A stretch of 50,997 nt of DNA from Actinomycetes bacterium (GTDB taxonomy: Bacteria > Actinomycetota > Actinomycetes > Actinomycetales > Microbacteriaceae). A program made the translations under genes and the position numbers. The notes below the pieces were generated by a model, which made no database searches, was not told the DNA's origin, and saw only the letters and a list, made by a program, of their open reading frames with translations. Below, piece by piece: positions 21,911-28,883 of this stretch (the stretch's first letter is position 1; each line of letters begins with the position of its first letter). The stretch lies in assembly GCA_023428065.1 (NCBI GenBank), contig JAEYZI010000008.1:1-50997 (forward strand), written 5' to 3'.

Positions 21911-23213
21911 GCGTGTCGTCCCACTCCGCCTGCAGCGAGGCGAGGAACTCGTCGGTCGTCATCTGACCCGCGATGACCGCCTGGAGGCCGGGCTTCAGCA
22001 CGTCGAGCATCCCGGTCGTGGCGAAGTCGGGGAAGGCGACGACACCCGACCCTGCGACGATCTCCTGGTACGCCGCGACGAGCACGCCCGGGAGTCCGTC
22101 GGCCGTCACGTCGACCCCGATGCCGACGGGCATGAGGCCCGCGTCCACCTGGAGCTGAGCGGCCTCCTGGGTCGCCATGAAGTCGAGGAAGGCCGCCGCG
22201 ACGTTGGCGTTCTTCGACTTCGCGGGGATCGCGTAGGCGAGGCTGCCGCCCGCGGCGATCCGGTCGGCACCCGCCGACGCGACGGGCGCAGGCAGGAAGC
22301 CCGCGGCCTCGCCGATTCCCGTGGCGATGCCGGCGGCGGCCCAGTTGCCGCTCATGATGAAGGCGCTGCGACCGTCGACGAACTCGGCGAGCGCGTCGGT
22401 GTCCGACACGGCCGACGCACCGGCCGCGATGTAGCCGGCCTCGGCCCAGCCCGCGAGCACGTCGGTCGCCTCCGCGGCGCCGCTCGTCTCGATCGACGAG
22501 CCGCCCTGGCCGAAGACCCACGACTCATACTCGGCCGGGTCCTGGAACACGTTCTGGATCGAGGCCCAGAGGTGCACGATGCCGGTCTCGAGGCCGCCGA
22601 CCGAGAGGCCGCGGTAGCCGGCGGCGGTGGCCTTCGCCATCGCCTCCTCGAGCTCGTCGATCGTCTCGGGGGCGTCGACGCCCACCTCGGCGAGGATGTC
22701 CGCGTTGTAGTACAGGCCCACGAACTTCGTGCCGGCGGGAACCGCGTAGAGGTTGCCCTCGCCGTAGGTGGTCGCCTGCTCGTCGGCCGTCAGCATGCGC
22801 AGGCTCGCGGGCGAGAACTTGTCGCCCCACCCGTAGGCCTCCGACCACGCGTCGAGTCCGCGAACGAGTCCGCCCTTGATGAGTGGGCGGAAGGCGCCCG
22901 CGTTGTACTGGGCGAGGTCGGGAGCGTCGTCCGAGTTGAGCGTGAGCTTGATCGAGGTCACGTAGTCGCTGAAGGGGATGTGCTGCGGCTCGAACGTGAC
23001 GTTGGGGTGCTCCGCCGTGAACGCCTCCATGAGCTGCGTCGCGGGCGGGTCGTCGAAGTAGACGAACTTGAGGGTGACGGGCTCGTCGGTGATCTGGGTC
23101 GAGACCTCGGTCTCCTCGGGCGCCTCTGCTGCGGCGGCGCAGCCGGTGAGTGCGAGTGCGACGGACGCCACGGCGGTCATCGCCAGCGTCCCCCGCGAGA
23201 TGTGCTTGGACAT
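21903..23213 (-). CDS. Sugar ABC transporter substrate-binding lipoprotein
   Basis: The 436-residue protein has a lipoprotein signal peptide with lipobox LALTGC (cleavage before Cys25) and a family 1 solute-binding fold, with TLKFVYFDDPPATQLMEAF at the start and TYGEGNLYAVPAGTKFVGLYYNADI in the hinge region. It captures the sugar outside the membrane for the two permeases. AAAGGAAACG before ATG 23213 is a good ribosome site. It is the first gene of the five-gene operon and faces a PocR-AraC regulator across 196 bp. Confidence 0.92.
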   Translation of the reverse strand: MSKHISRGTLAMTAVASVALALTGCAAAAEAPEETEVSTQITDEPVTLKFVYFDDPPATQLMEAFTAEHPNVTFEPQHIPFSDYVTSIKLTLNSDDAPDLAQYNAGAFRPLIKGGLVRGLDAWSEAYGWGDKFSPASLRMLTADEQATTYGEGNLYAVPAGTKFVGLYYNADILAEVGVDAPETIDELEEAMAKATAAGYRGLSVGGLETGIVHLWASIQNVFQDPAEYESWVFGQGGSSIETSGAAEATDVLAGWAEAGYIAAGASAVSDTDALAEFVDGRSAFIMSGNWAAAGIATGIGEAAGFLPAPVASAGADRIAAGGSLAYAIPAKSKNANVAAAFLDFMATQEAAQLQVDAGLMPVGIGVDVTADGLPGVLVAAYQEIVAGSGVVAFPDFATTGMLDVLKPGLQAVIAGQMTTDEFLASLQAEWDDTHA

Positions 23214-23409
23214 CGTTTCCTTTCAAGGTGATGACGGCGCGTCGTCGCGCCGCCGCTGTGGTCACCGCTTCCGATCCTGGTGCACGCGGATACGGCGGGA
23301 TTCCACCCGGCTCGGCACCACTGCCGCCGGATGGCCTCCACGTCGAGCATCCGTTGCCGGGAGACGCGTTCCAATGCACGATCTCGCCGAGTGATTGAAT
23401 AAAGACGCT
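23214..23409. other. Divergent regulatory region between binding-protein gene and PocR-AraC gene
   Basis: This 196-bp gap must hold promoters for both directions. GC content falls near 23385-23410 (TGATTGAATAAAGACGCT), which is the likely regulator promoter. I could not identify a convincing palindromic operator. Confidence 0.4.
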
Positions 23410-24234
23410 ATGAACGGCAGGTCGCTCTCGGCTCTCCGCCTCACCGAGGAGGTCGAGCGGTCCCTCGCCGCGTTCGAGTCGCTGACGGGGACCCAGCTGT
23501 GCTTTCGTCCCGTCGCACAGAGCTGGAATGCCCTCGGCGAGCACGGTCGCGTCGAGCCGTACGCCGACCATCGCTCCGACTTCTGCGTCGAGCAGAAGGC
23601 GAAGAACCTGCCGGCGTGCATGCGCTGCGACAACCAGGACGCCTTCCTCGCGTGCGAGGGGCGCGAGAAGGCGTTCGTGCGGCGCTGCCATGCGGGCGCC
23701 GAGGAGCTGCTGCTCCCGCTGCGTTCCGACGGGACGCTCACGGGCGTCGTGTTCCTCGGGCAGCTGAGCGTGCCGGGCAGGCCTCGCGCCGCGACGCAAG
23801 GGCCCGCCGTGGAGGTGCTCGTCGACGCGCTCGACGCCCTCCGCGCGCGTCTCATGGAGATCTTCGTCGAGCTCGGCAAGGACGATGCCGCGCGCTGGAG
23901 GGGCCCGATGGCCCTCGTGATCGGAGAGTATCTCCGAGAGTCGCTCGCGACCGGTCCCACCCTCACGGAGCTCGCAGGCCGGATGCGGCTCTCGGTGTCG
24001 CGCGCCGGTCACGTCGTGCGCGAGACGACGGGCGAGAGCTTCAACCAGCTCGTCGAGCGCCGCCGCATCGAGATGGCGGCCGAACTCTTGACGCGCACCG
24101 ATGGCACGATCGGCTGGATCGCGCAGCAGGTCGGCTTCGCCGATGCGGGCTACTTCAGCCGGTACTTCAAGAAGCGCACCGGCATGACCCCCGGCGCCTA
24201 TCGGTCCGAGAACGGCCGCCCGCTGCCGGTGTGA
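23410..24234 (+). CDS. AraC-family regulator with PocR ligand-binding domain
   Basis: The 274-residue protein has an N-terminal PocR domain, recognised by FCVEQKAKNLPACMRCDNQDAFLACEGREKAFVRRCHAGAEELLLPL with several conserved Cys, and a C-terminal AraC double helix-turn-helix (LTELAGRMRLSVSRAGHVVRETTGESFNQLVERRRIEMA ... IGWIAQQVGFADAGYFSRYFKKRTGMTPGAYR). PocR domains bind small organic ligands; the Cys cluster could bind metal or sense redox. It is divergent from the sugar-uptake operon and is its probable regulator. ATG 23410 is preferred over TTG 23395, which has no ribosome site. Confidence 0.88.
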   Translation: MNGRSLSALRLTEEVERSLAAFESLTGTQLCFRPVAQSWNALGEHGRVEPYADHRSDFCVEQKAKNLPACMRCDNQDAFLACEGREKAFVRRCHAGAEELLLPLRSDGTLTGVVFLGQLSVPGRPRAATQGPAVEVLVDALDALRARLMEIFVELGKDDAARWRGPMALVIGEYLRESLATGPTLTELAGRMRLSVSRAGHVVRETTGESFNQLVERRRIEMAAELLTRTDGTIGWIAQQVGFADAGYFSRYFKKRTGMTPGAYRSENGRPLPV

Positions 24235-24252
24235 CCGAGGCGGCGCAGCCGG

Positions 24253-24969
24253 TCAGACGACCCCGGTCGTGCCGAGCAGCCAGCCGACCGCGAAGGTCAC
24301 GGCGAGCGCGAGCGCCCCGCCGATCACGACCCGGGCGATCGTGCGCGAGACGGAGGCACCGCCGATCCTCGCGCTCACCGCGCCCGTGATCGCGAGGGCC
24401 GCGAGCACGGCGACGAAGGTGCCCCCGATGCGCACGGGCTCGGGCAGCAGCAGGATCGTGAGGAACGGGAGGAGCGCGCCGACGGTGAACGCGGCGGCGG
24501 AGGCCCAGGCCGCCGTCCACGGGCTCGCGACATCCTCCTGGTCGATGTGCAGCTCCACCTCGAGGTGGGCGGCGAGGGCGTCGTGCGCCGTGAGCTCCTC
24601 GGCGACGCGCCTGGCCGTCTCGACGCTCAGTCCCTTGGCCTGGTAGATGCCGGCGAGCTCGGCGAGTTCCGCCTCGGGCATCGTCGCGAGCTCCGCCTTC
24701 TCCTTCGCGATGAGCGCGTGCGTCGAGTCGCGCGAGCTGCTGACCGACACGTACTCGCCGAGAGCCATCGAGATCGCGCCGCCGATGAGGGCGGCGGCAC
24801 CCGCGGAGAGGATGGCGGGGATCGCGGTCGTCGCCCCCGCGACACCGACGACGACGGCGGCCACGGAGACGATCCCGTCATTGGCGCCGAGCACTCCGGC
24901 GCGCAGCCAGTTGAGGCGCGCGGCCACTCCGCCGACGTGCGGTTCCTGGGGGTGCGCGTGGATGCTCAT
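24253..24969 (-). CDS. VIT1/CCC1-family iron/manganese transporter
   Basis: The 238-residue membrane protein has the VIT1 signature NDGIVSVAAVVVGVAGA in TM1, GEYVSVSSSRDS after TM2, a cytosolic helical insert (KEKAELATMPEAELAELAGIYQAKGL) rich in Glu that in the family binds metal, and three further hydrophobic segments. It should move Fe2+ or Mn2+ out of the cytosol. ATG 24969 follows a purine-rich stretch; an unusual AT-rich region with terminator-like structure on the same strand lies 64-210 bp upstream. Confidence 0.9.
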   Translation of the reverse strand: MSIHAHPQEPHVGGVAARLNWLRAGVLGANDGIVSVAAVVVGVAGATTAIPAILSAGAAALIGGAISMALGEYVSVSSSRDSTHALIAKEKAELATMPEAELAELAGIYQAKGLSVETARRVAEELTAHDALAAHLEVELHIDQEDVASPWTAAWASAAAFTVGALLPFLTILLLPEPVRIGGTFVAVLAALAITGAVSARIGGASVSRTIARVVIGGALALAVTFAVGWLLGTTGVV

Positions 24970-25032
24970 GGGGCCAGCAAAGCACTCCGCCGCTCCCCCG
25001 GCGACCGTCGAGCACCGGGCGCTCGCCGCGCG

Positions 25033-25068
25033 AAAAAAATAACGCTTTGGTAACTAGACAGCGTTACC
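25033..25068 (-). terminator. Terminator-like hairpin with T tract and nested alternative stem
   Basis: Read on the minus strand, TAACGCT (25066-25060) pairs with AGCGTTA (25046-25040) and is followed at once by seven T residues (25039-25033), the only clear T-tract intrinsic terminator in the window. An alternative stem GGTAAC/GTTACC (25068-25063 with 25054-25049) is mutually exclusive with it. It lies upstream of the VIT transporter gene. Confidence 0.5.
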
Positions 25069-25156
25069 TTCTCGTTATACATTCGAACTGCTTGATTCGT
25101 TTGCTGTGGCGGACCAAGCGGAATGTGATTGCAGGACACTCTTGGTGCAAGGGAGA

Positions 25157-25186
25157 GGGTCGGCCGCTCGCCTCTGCGGCCGACCC
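25157..25186. terminator. Strong GC hairpin (11-base arms) in AT-rich intergenic region
   Basis: GGGTCGGCCGC (25157-25167) and GCGGCCGACCC (25176-25186) are perfectly complementary around an eight-base loop. No gene ends nearby on the plus strand, so it may end a small RNA transcribed from the AT-rich island, or insulate the downstream MarR promoter. Confidence 0.5.
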
Positions 25187-25234
25187 TCAATCACGTTCGG
25201 GGCGCGGAGCGGCCCGCCTGCATAGTCTTGAACC

Positions 25235-25675
25235 GTGACCGATCGCGCGGACGCCGTCGACGCCTGGGAGTCGCTCTATCGCGCCCAGGTGGCCGTGCTG
25301 CGCCACCTGAGCTCGGAGTTCCCCGACGACGAGGTGAACCTCACGGAGTACGACGTGCTCTTCAACCTCTACCGCCAGCCCGATCACGCCCTCCGCATCC
25401 GCGACCTCAACAAGCACCTGCTGCTGAGCCAGCCGAGCGTGAGCCGCCTCCTCGACCGCCTCGCCGCGCGCGGGCTCGTGCTGAAGCGCCGCGACCCCGT
25501 CGACGCGCGCGGCACCATCGTCGAGCTCACCGAGCACGGACTCGAGGTGTTCCGCCGGGTCGGCGCCCAGCACGCCCGCTCGATCATCGCCCGGATGTCG
25601 GTGCTGAGCCGCGAGGAGCAGCGCCAGCTGAGGGAGCTCGCAGATCGCCTGCGGGCGGGCGCGGCGCCCGGGTGA
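25235..25675 (+). CDS. MarR-family transcriptional regulator
   Basis: The 146-residue protein has the MarR fold: EYDVLFNLYRQPDHALRIRDLNKHLLLSQPSVSRLLDRLAARGLVLKRRD followed by the wing DARGTIVELTEHG. GTG 25235 follows TAGTCT (25223-25228) by six bases, so the transcript is leaderless. Its stop overlaps the photolyase start by one base (TGATG), so the two genes are coupled; regulation of a light or oxidative stress response is possible, but the ligand is unknown. Confidence 0.88.
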   Translation: MTDRADAVDAWESLYRAQVAVLRHLSSEFPDDEVNLTEYDVLFNLYRQPDHALRIRDLNKHLLLSQPSVSRLLDRLAARGLVLKRRDPVDARGTIVELTEHGLEVFRRVGAQHARSIIARMSVLSREEQRQLRELADRLRAGAAPG

Positions 25676-27009
25676 TGCCGGGCACGACGCTCGTCTGGTT
25701 CCGTGACGACCTGCGCGTCTTCGACCACCCGGCCCTCCACGCGGCCGTCGAACGCGGCCGCCCCGTCGTCGCCGCGTACGTGCTCGACGAGCACGGCGAC
25801 GGCGTGCGCGCGCCCGGCGCGGCCGCACGGTGGTGGCTGCACCACGCGCTCGGCGCGCTCGGCGACGCACTCGGCGAGCGCGGCATCCCGCTCGTGCTGC
25901 GGCGCGGGCTCGCGGTCGAGGAGCTACCGAGACTCGTCGCCGACACGGGGGCCGACGCCGTGCTGTGGAACCGGCGCTACGGGCCGGCGCGCTCCGTGGA
26001 TGCGACGCTCACGTCGCAGTTGCGCGAGGCGGGCGTCGAGGTGCGCTCGTTCGTCGGCGACGTGCTCGCCGAACCGCACGAGCTCGCGACGGCATCCGGC
26101 ACCCCCTACCGCGTGTTCACGCCGTTCTGGAACGCGCTGCGCGCGCGCCCCGCCGCCCCGCCGCTGCCCGCCCCGGATGCGGTGAGGGCATCCGCCCCCG
26201 GCGCGCCCGGCGACGCCCTCGCCGACTGGGGCCTCCTGCCGCGGAACCCGGACTGGGCGGGAGGGCTGCGCGCCGCGTGGACGCCCGGCGAGGCCGCCGC
26301 GCGGGAGCGGCTCGAGCGGTTCGCGGGCGAGGTCGACGGCTATGCCGAGCGCGACCTGCCCGCCACCGACTCGACCTCGCGCCTCAGCCCGCGGCTGCGC
26401 TGGGGCGAGCTCTCGCCGCGCGAGGTGTGGCACCGCGTGCGGCGGGCGGGCGGGCCGCACGCCGAGGAGTTCCTGCGGCAGCTCGGCTGGCGCGACTTCT
26501 TCCGCCACACGCTCTTCCACGAGCCGCGCCTCGCGACCCGCAATCTGCGGCCCGCCTTCGACCGCTTCCCGTGGGCGGAGCCCGACCCCGCCGAGCTCGA
26601 CGCGTGGCGGCACGGCCGCACCGGCATCCCGCTCGTCGACGCGGGGATGCGCGAGCTGTGGGCGACCGGCACCATGCACGGCCGCGTGCGGATGAGCGCC
26701 GCGAGCCTGCTCGTGAAGAACCTGCTCGTGCACTGGCGGGTGGGCGAGGCGTGGTTCTGGGACACCCTCGTCGACGCCGACGAGGCGTCGAACCCCGGCA
26801 ACTGGCAGTGGGTCGCGGGCTCGGGGCAGGATGCCGCCCCCTACTTCCGCGTGTTCAACCCCGAGCGGCAGGCGGCGCGGTTCGACCCCGACGGTGCGTA
26901 CGTGCGCCGCTGGGTGCCGGAGCTCGGAACGGATGCCTACCCCGCCCCGATCGTCGACCTCGCCGCGTCACGCGAGCGCGCCCTCGCCGCCTACGACGGC
27001 ATCCGCTGA
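25675..27009 (+). CDS. phr: Deoxyribodipyrimidine photolyase (class I CPD type)
   Basis: The 444-residue protein has the N-terminal antenna Rossmann domain (LVWFRDDLRVFDHPAL), the FAD-binding helical domain (LSPRLRWGELSPREVWH, LGWRDFFRH) and the C-terminal signature ATGTMHGRVRMSAASLLVKNLLVHWRVGEAWFWDTLVDADEASNPGNWQW with Trp residues for electron transfer. It repairs cyclobutane pyrimidine dimers with blue light. ATG 25675 overlaps the MarR stop. Its last 42 bp overlap the convergent psuK reading frame. Confidence 0.93.
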   Translation: MPGTTLVWFRDDLRVFDHPALHAAVERGRPVVAAYVLDEHGDGVRAPGAAARWWLHHALGALGDALGERGIPLVLRRGLAVEELPRLVADTGADAVLWNRRYGPARSVDATLTSQLREAGVEVRSFVGDVLAEPHELATASGTPYRVFTPFWNALRARPAAPPLPAPDAVRASAPGAPGDALADWGLLPRNPDWAGGLRAAWTPGEAAARERLERFAGEVDGYAERDLPATDSTSRLSPRLRWGELSPREVWHRVRRAGGPHAEEFLRQLGWRDFFRHTLFHEPRLATRNLRPAFDRFPWAEPDPAELDAWRHGRTGIPLVDAGMRELWATGTMHGRVRMSAASLLVKNLLVHWRVGEAWFWDTLVDADEASNPGNWQWVAGSGQDAAPYFRVFNPERQAARFDPDGAYVRRWVPELGTDAYPAPIVDLAASRERALAAYDGIR

Positions 27010-27969
27010 CCAGGGGCCTGCGGGCGACGGCCCTGTGCTGCGGGCGACGTCCTGGTGCTGCGGGCGCCCGCCGATCGCCGTGACCGCGCGCGCCGCGACG
27101 TGCACGGCGGCGGAGGCGGCCGCGACCGGATCGCCCGTGCCGAGCCAGGTGGCGAGGAAGCCCGCGATGAACGCGTCGCCCGCGCCCGTGGGGTCGACGG
27201 CGTCGACGGTGAGCGCCGGCACCGCCACGGGATCGGCGCCGTGCGCGACCACGAGCACGCCGTCGGCGCCGCGCGTGAGCGCGACGATCGGGACGTCGCG
27301 GCCGAGCGCGCGCGCCGCGGCATCCGGGTCGGCCTCGCCCGTCAGCAGTCGCGCCTCGTCGGCGCTCAGGAAGACGGCGGTCGCGCCGCGGATCGCCTCC
27401 GCGAACCGCTCGACTCCGAAGTCCGAGATGAAACCGATCGACGCGGGGTTCACCGACACGGGCACCCCCGCATCCGCGGCCCGGGCGAAGAGCTCGCGCG
27501 TGCCCTCCACGCCGAACCCGTCGACGACGCTGTACCCGCTCACGTGCAGGAGCGCCGCGTCGGCGAGCAGGTGCGGGGTGACGGATGCGGCCCGCAGCGA
27601 GGAGTTCGCGCCGCGATCGGTGAGCATCGAGCGGTCGGCGCCCTGCACGAGGATGACGATCGTGCCGGTCGTGGCGTCCGGCTCGACCTGCAGGTGCGGC
27701 GTGACACCCGCGGCCGAGAGCTCGGCGGCGTGGGCGGCCGCGTCGTGACCGCCCACCGCCGCCACGAAGTCGACCGGCGCACCCAGGGAGGCGAGCCACA
27801 CGGCCGTGTTCGCGGCCGAGCCGCCCGAGGTGCTGCGGATGGTCGCCGTCGTGTCGGTGTCGGCGCGGATCGCCTCGCTCGGCACGACGACGATGTCGTT
27901 GATGAGGTCGCCGACGATGACGACCCGGTCGCGGCTCAGTGCCCCCGAGCTCACGGCGCCCGAGCTCAC
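26968..27969 (-). CDS. psuK: PfkB-family kinase, probable pseudouridine kinase
   Basis: The 333-residue protein has the PfkB ribokinase fold: GGSAANTAVWLASLG near the N-terminus and the catalytic motif DPTGAGDAFIAGFLA (Asp base) near residue 250. Next to psuG, with a GTGA overlap, it most likely phosphorylates pseudouridine to pseudouridine 5'-phosphate. Its last part (GGRPQHQDVARSTGPSPAG...) lies beyond the usual domain end, is encoded by 20-bp tandem repeats, and overlaps the photolyase gene by 42 bp. The start GTG 27969 sits in a 15-bp tandem duplication with a second in-frame GTG at 27954. Confidence 0.85.
   Translation of the reverse strand: MSSGAVSSGALSRDRVVIVGDLINDIVVVPSEAIRADTDTTATIRSTSGGSAANTAVWLASLGAPVDFVAAVGGHDAAAHAAELSAAGVTPHLQVEPDATTGTIVILVQGADRSMLTDRGANSSLRAASVTPHLLADAALLHVSGYSVVDGFGVEGTRELFARAADAGVPVSVNPASIGFISDFGVERFAEAIRGATAVFLSADEARLLTGEADPDAAARALGRDVPIVALTRGADGVLVVAHGADPVAVPALTVDAVDPTGAGDAFIAGFLATWLGTGDPVAAASAAVHVAARAVTAIGGRPQHQDVARSTGPSPAGPWSADAVVGGEGALA
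27018..27066. repeat. 20-bp tandem repeat, 2.4 copies, at the 3' end of psuK
   Basis: Units 27018-27037 and 27038-27057 both begin CTGCGGGCGACG and differ by a few bases; a partial third unit begins at 27058. They encode the extra C-terminal residues of PsuK and lie just after the photolyase stop codon (27007-27009). Confidence 0.75.
27940..27969 (-). repeat. 15-bp tandem duplication of the psuK start region
   Basis: GTGAGCTCGGGCGCC (27969-27955) is followed directly by GTGAGCTCGGGGGCA (27954-27940), differing at two bases. Each copy has an in-frame GTG, so psuK has two equivalent start codons, the first overlapping the psuG stop. Confidence 0.75.
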
Positions 27970-28883
27970 GGCCGGCGTGCGCGCTTCGCCCAGGCGGTCG
28001 CGACATCCGCCGCGACGCGCACGTTGTTGCGCGCGAGGTCGAGGTTGACCTCGAGGCTCTTGCCGCCCGACGCCTCCACGATGTAGCCGAGCAGGAACGG
28101 TGTGACGGCCTTGCCGCGCACGCCCGCCTCCTCGGCCGCGGCGAACGCGGTGCCGAGCACGCGGTCGTGCTCGGCCGGTTCCCACTGCTGCTCGAGCGGG
28201 ATGGGGTTCGCGAGCACGATGCCGCTCCTCGAGCCGAAGGCGTCGCGCGCCGCCATGACGGCCGCGACCTCGTCGGCGCTCTCGACCTTCCAGTCGAGCT
28301 CGTAACCCGACTCGCGCAGCCAGAACGCGGGGAACGCGGTCGTGCGGTACCCGATGACGGGCACCGAGAGCGTCTCGAGGCGCTCCAGGGTCGCGGGGAT
28401 GTCGAGCACGCTCTTGACGCCCGCCGAGACGACGGTGACGGGCGAGCCCGCGAGGGTCGTGAGGTCGGCCGACTCGTCGAAGGTCTCGGATGCGCCGCGG
28501 TGCACGCCGCCGAGACCGCCGGTCGCGAAGACGCGGACCCCCGCGAGGCCCGCGAGGTACGCGGTCGCGGCGACCGTCGTGGCGCCCGAGCGGCCGAGCG
28601 CGGCGAGGATGGGAAGGTCGCGCACGGAGGCCTTCGCGAGGTCCTCCTCCGCGATGCGGCGGACGCCCTCGGCATCGAGGCCGATCTGCGGCACGCCGTC
28701 GAGCACCGCGATGGTCGCGGGCGTCACACCCTTCTCGCGCAGGATCTCCTCGAACTCGATCGCGGCCTCGTGATTGCGCGGGCGCGGGAGGCCGTGGCTG
28801 ATGATCGTGGACTCGAGGGCGACGACGGGGCGGCCGTCGGCGAGGGCGGCTTCGACCTCGCGGGAGAGCTGGAAGGCGGTCAT
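27966..28883 (-). CDS. psuG: Pseudouridine-5'-phosphate glycosidase
   Basis: PsuG reversibly cleaves the C-glycosidic bond of pseudouridine 5'-phosphate into uracil and ribose 5-phosphate. The 305-residue protein shows ALESTIISHGLPRPRNHE, ATGGLGGVHRGA, the catalytic-lysine region VSAGVKSVLDIPATLE, LANPIP and TPFLLGYIVEASGGKSLEVNLDLARNNV, all typical of the IndA/PsuG family. ATG 28883 overlaps the stop of the FAD oxidase gene upstream (ATGA), with GGAGGG just before; TAGCGT (28895-28890) also gives a possible internal promoter. Uracil released here could feed upp. Confidence 0.94.
   Translation of the reverse strand: MTAFQLSREVEAALADGRPVVALESTIISHGLPRPRNHEAAIEFEEILREKGVTPATIAVLDGVPQIGLDAEGVRRIAEEDLAKASVRDLPILAALGRSGATTVAATAYLAGLAGVRVFATGGLGGVHRGASETFDESADLTTLAGSPVTVVSAGVKSVLDIPATLERLETLSVPVIGYRTTAFPAFWLRESGYELDWKVESADEVAAVMAARDAFGSRSGIVLANPIPLEQQWEPAEHDRVLGTAFAAAEEAGVRGKAVTPFLLGYIVEASGGKSLEVNLDLARNNVRVAADVATAWAKRARRP

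Noticed and set aside
23395..23409. TTG 23395 as start of the PocR-AraC gene
   Set aside because: No ribosome site at proper distance; ATG 23410 gives a normal N-terminus.
25041..25068. Iron box (IdeR/DtxR type) upstream of the VIT transporter
   Set aside because: The inverted repeat GGTAAC/GTTACC does not match the TTAGGTTAGGCTAACCTAA-type consensus, and it is better explained as RNA stems.
25047..25238. Possible 63-residue plus-strand and 74-residue minus-strand ORFs in the AT-rich island
   Set aside because: No ribosome site or -10 at correct spacing, TTG start for one, no domain, and strong hairpins instead suggest non-coding function.
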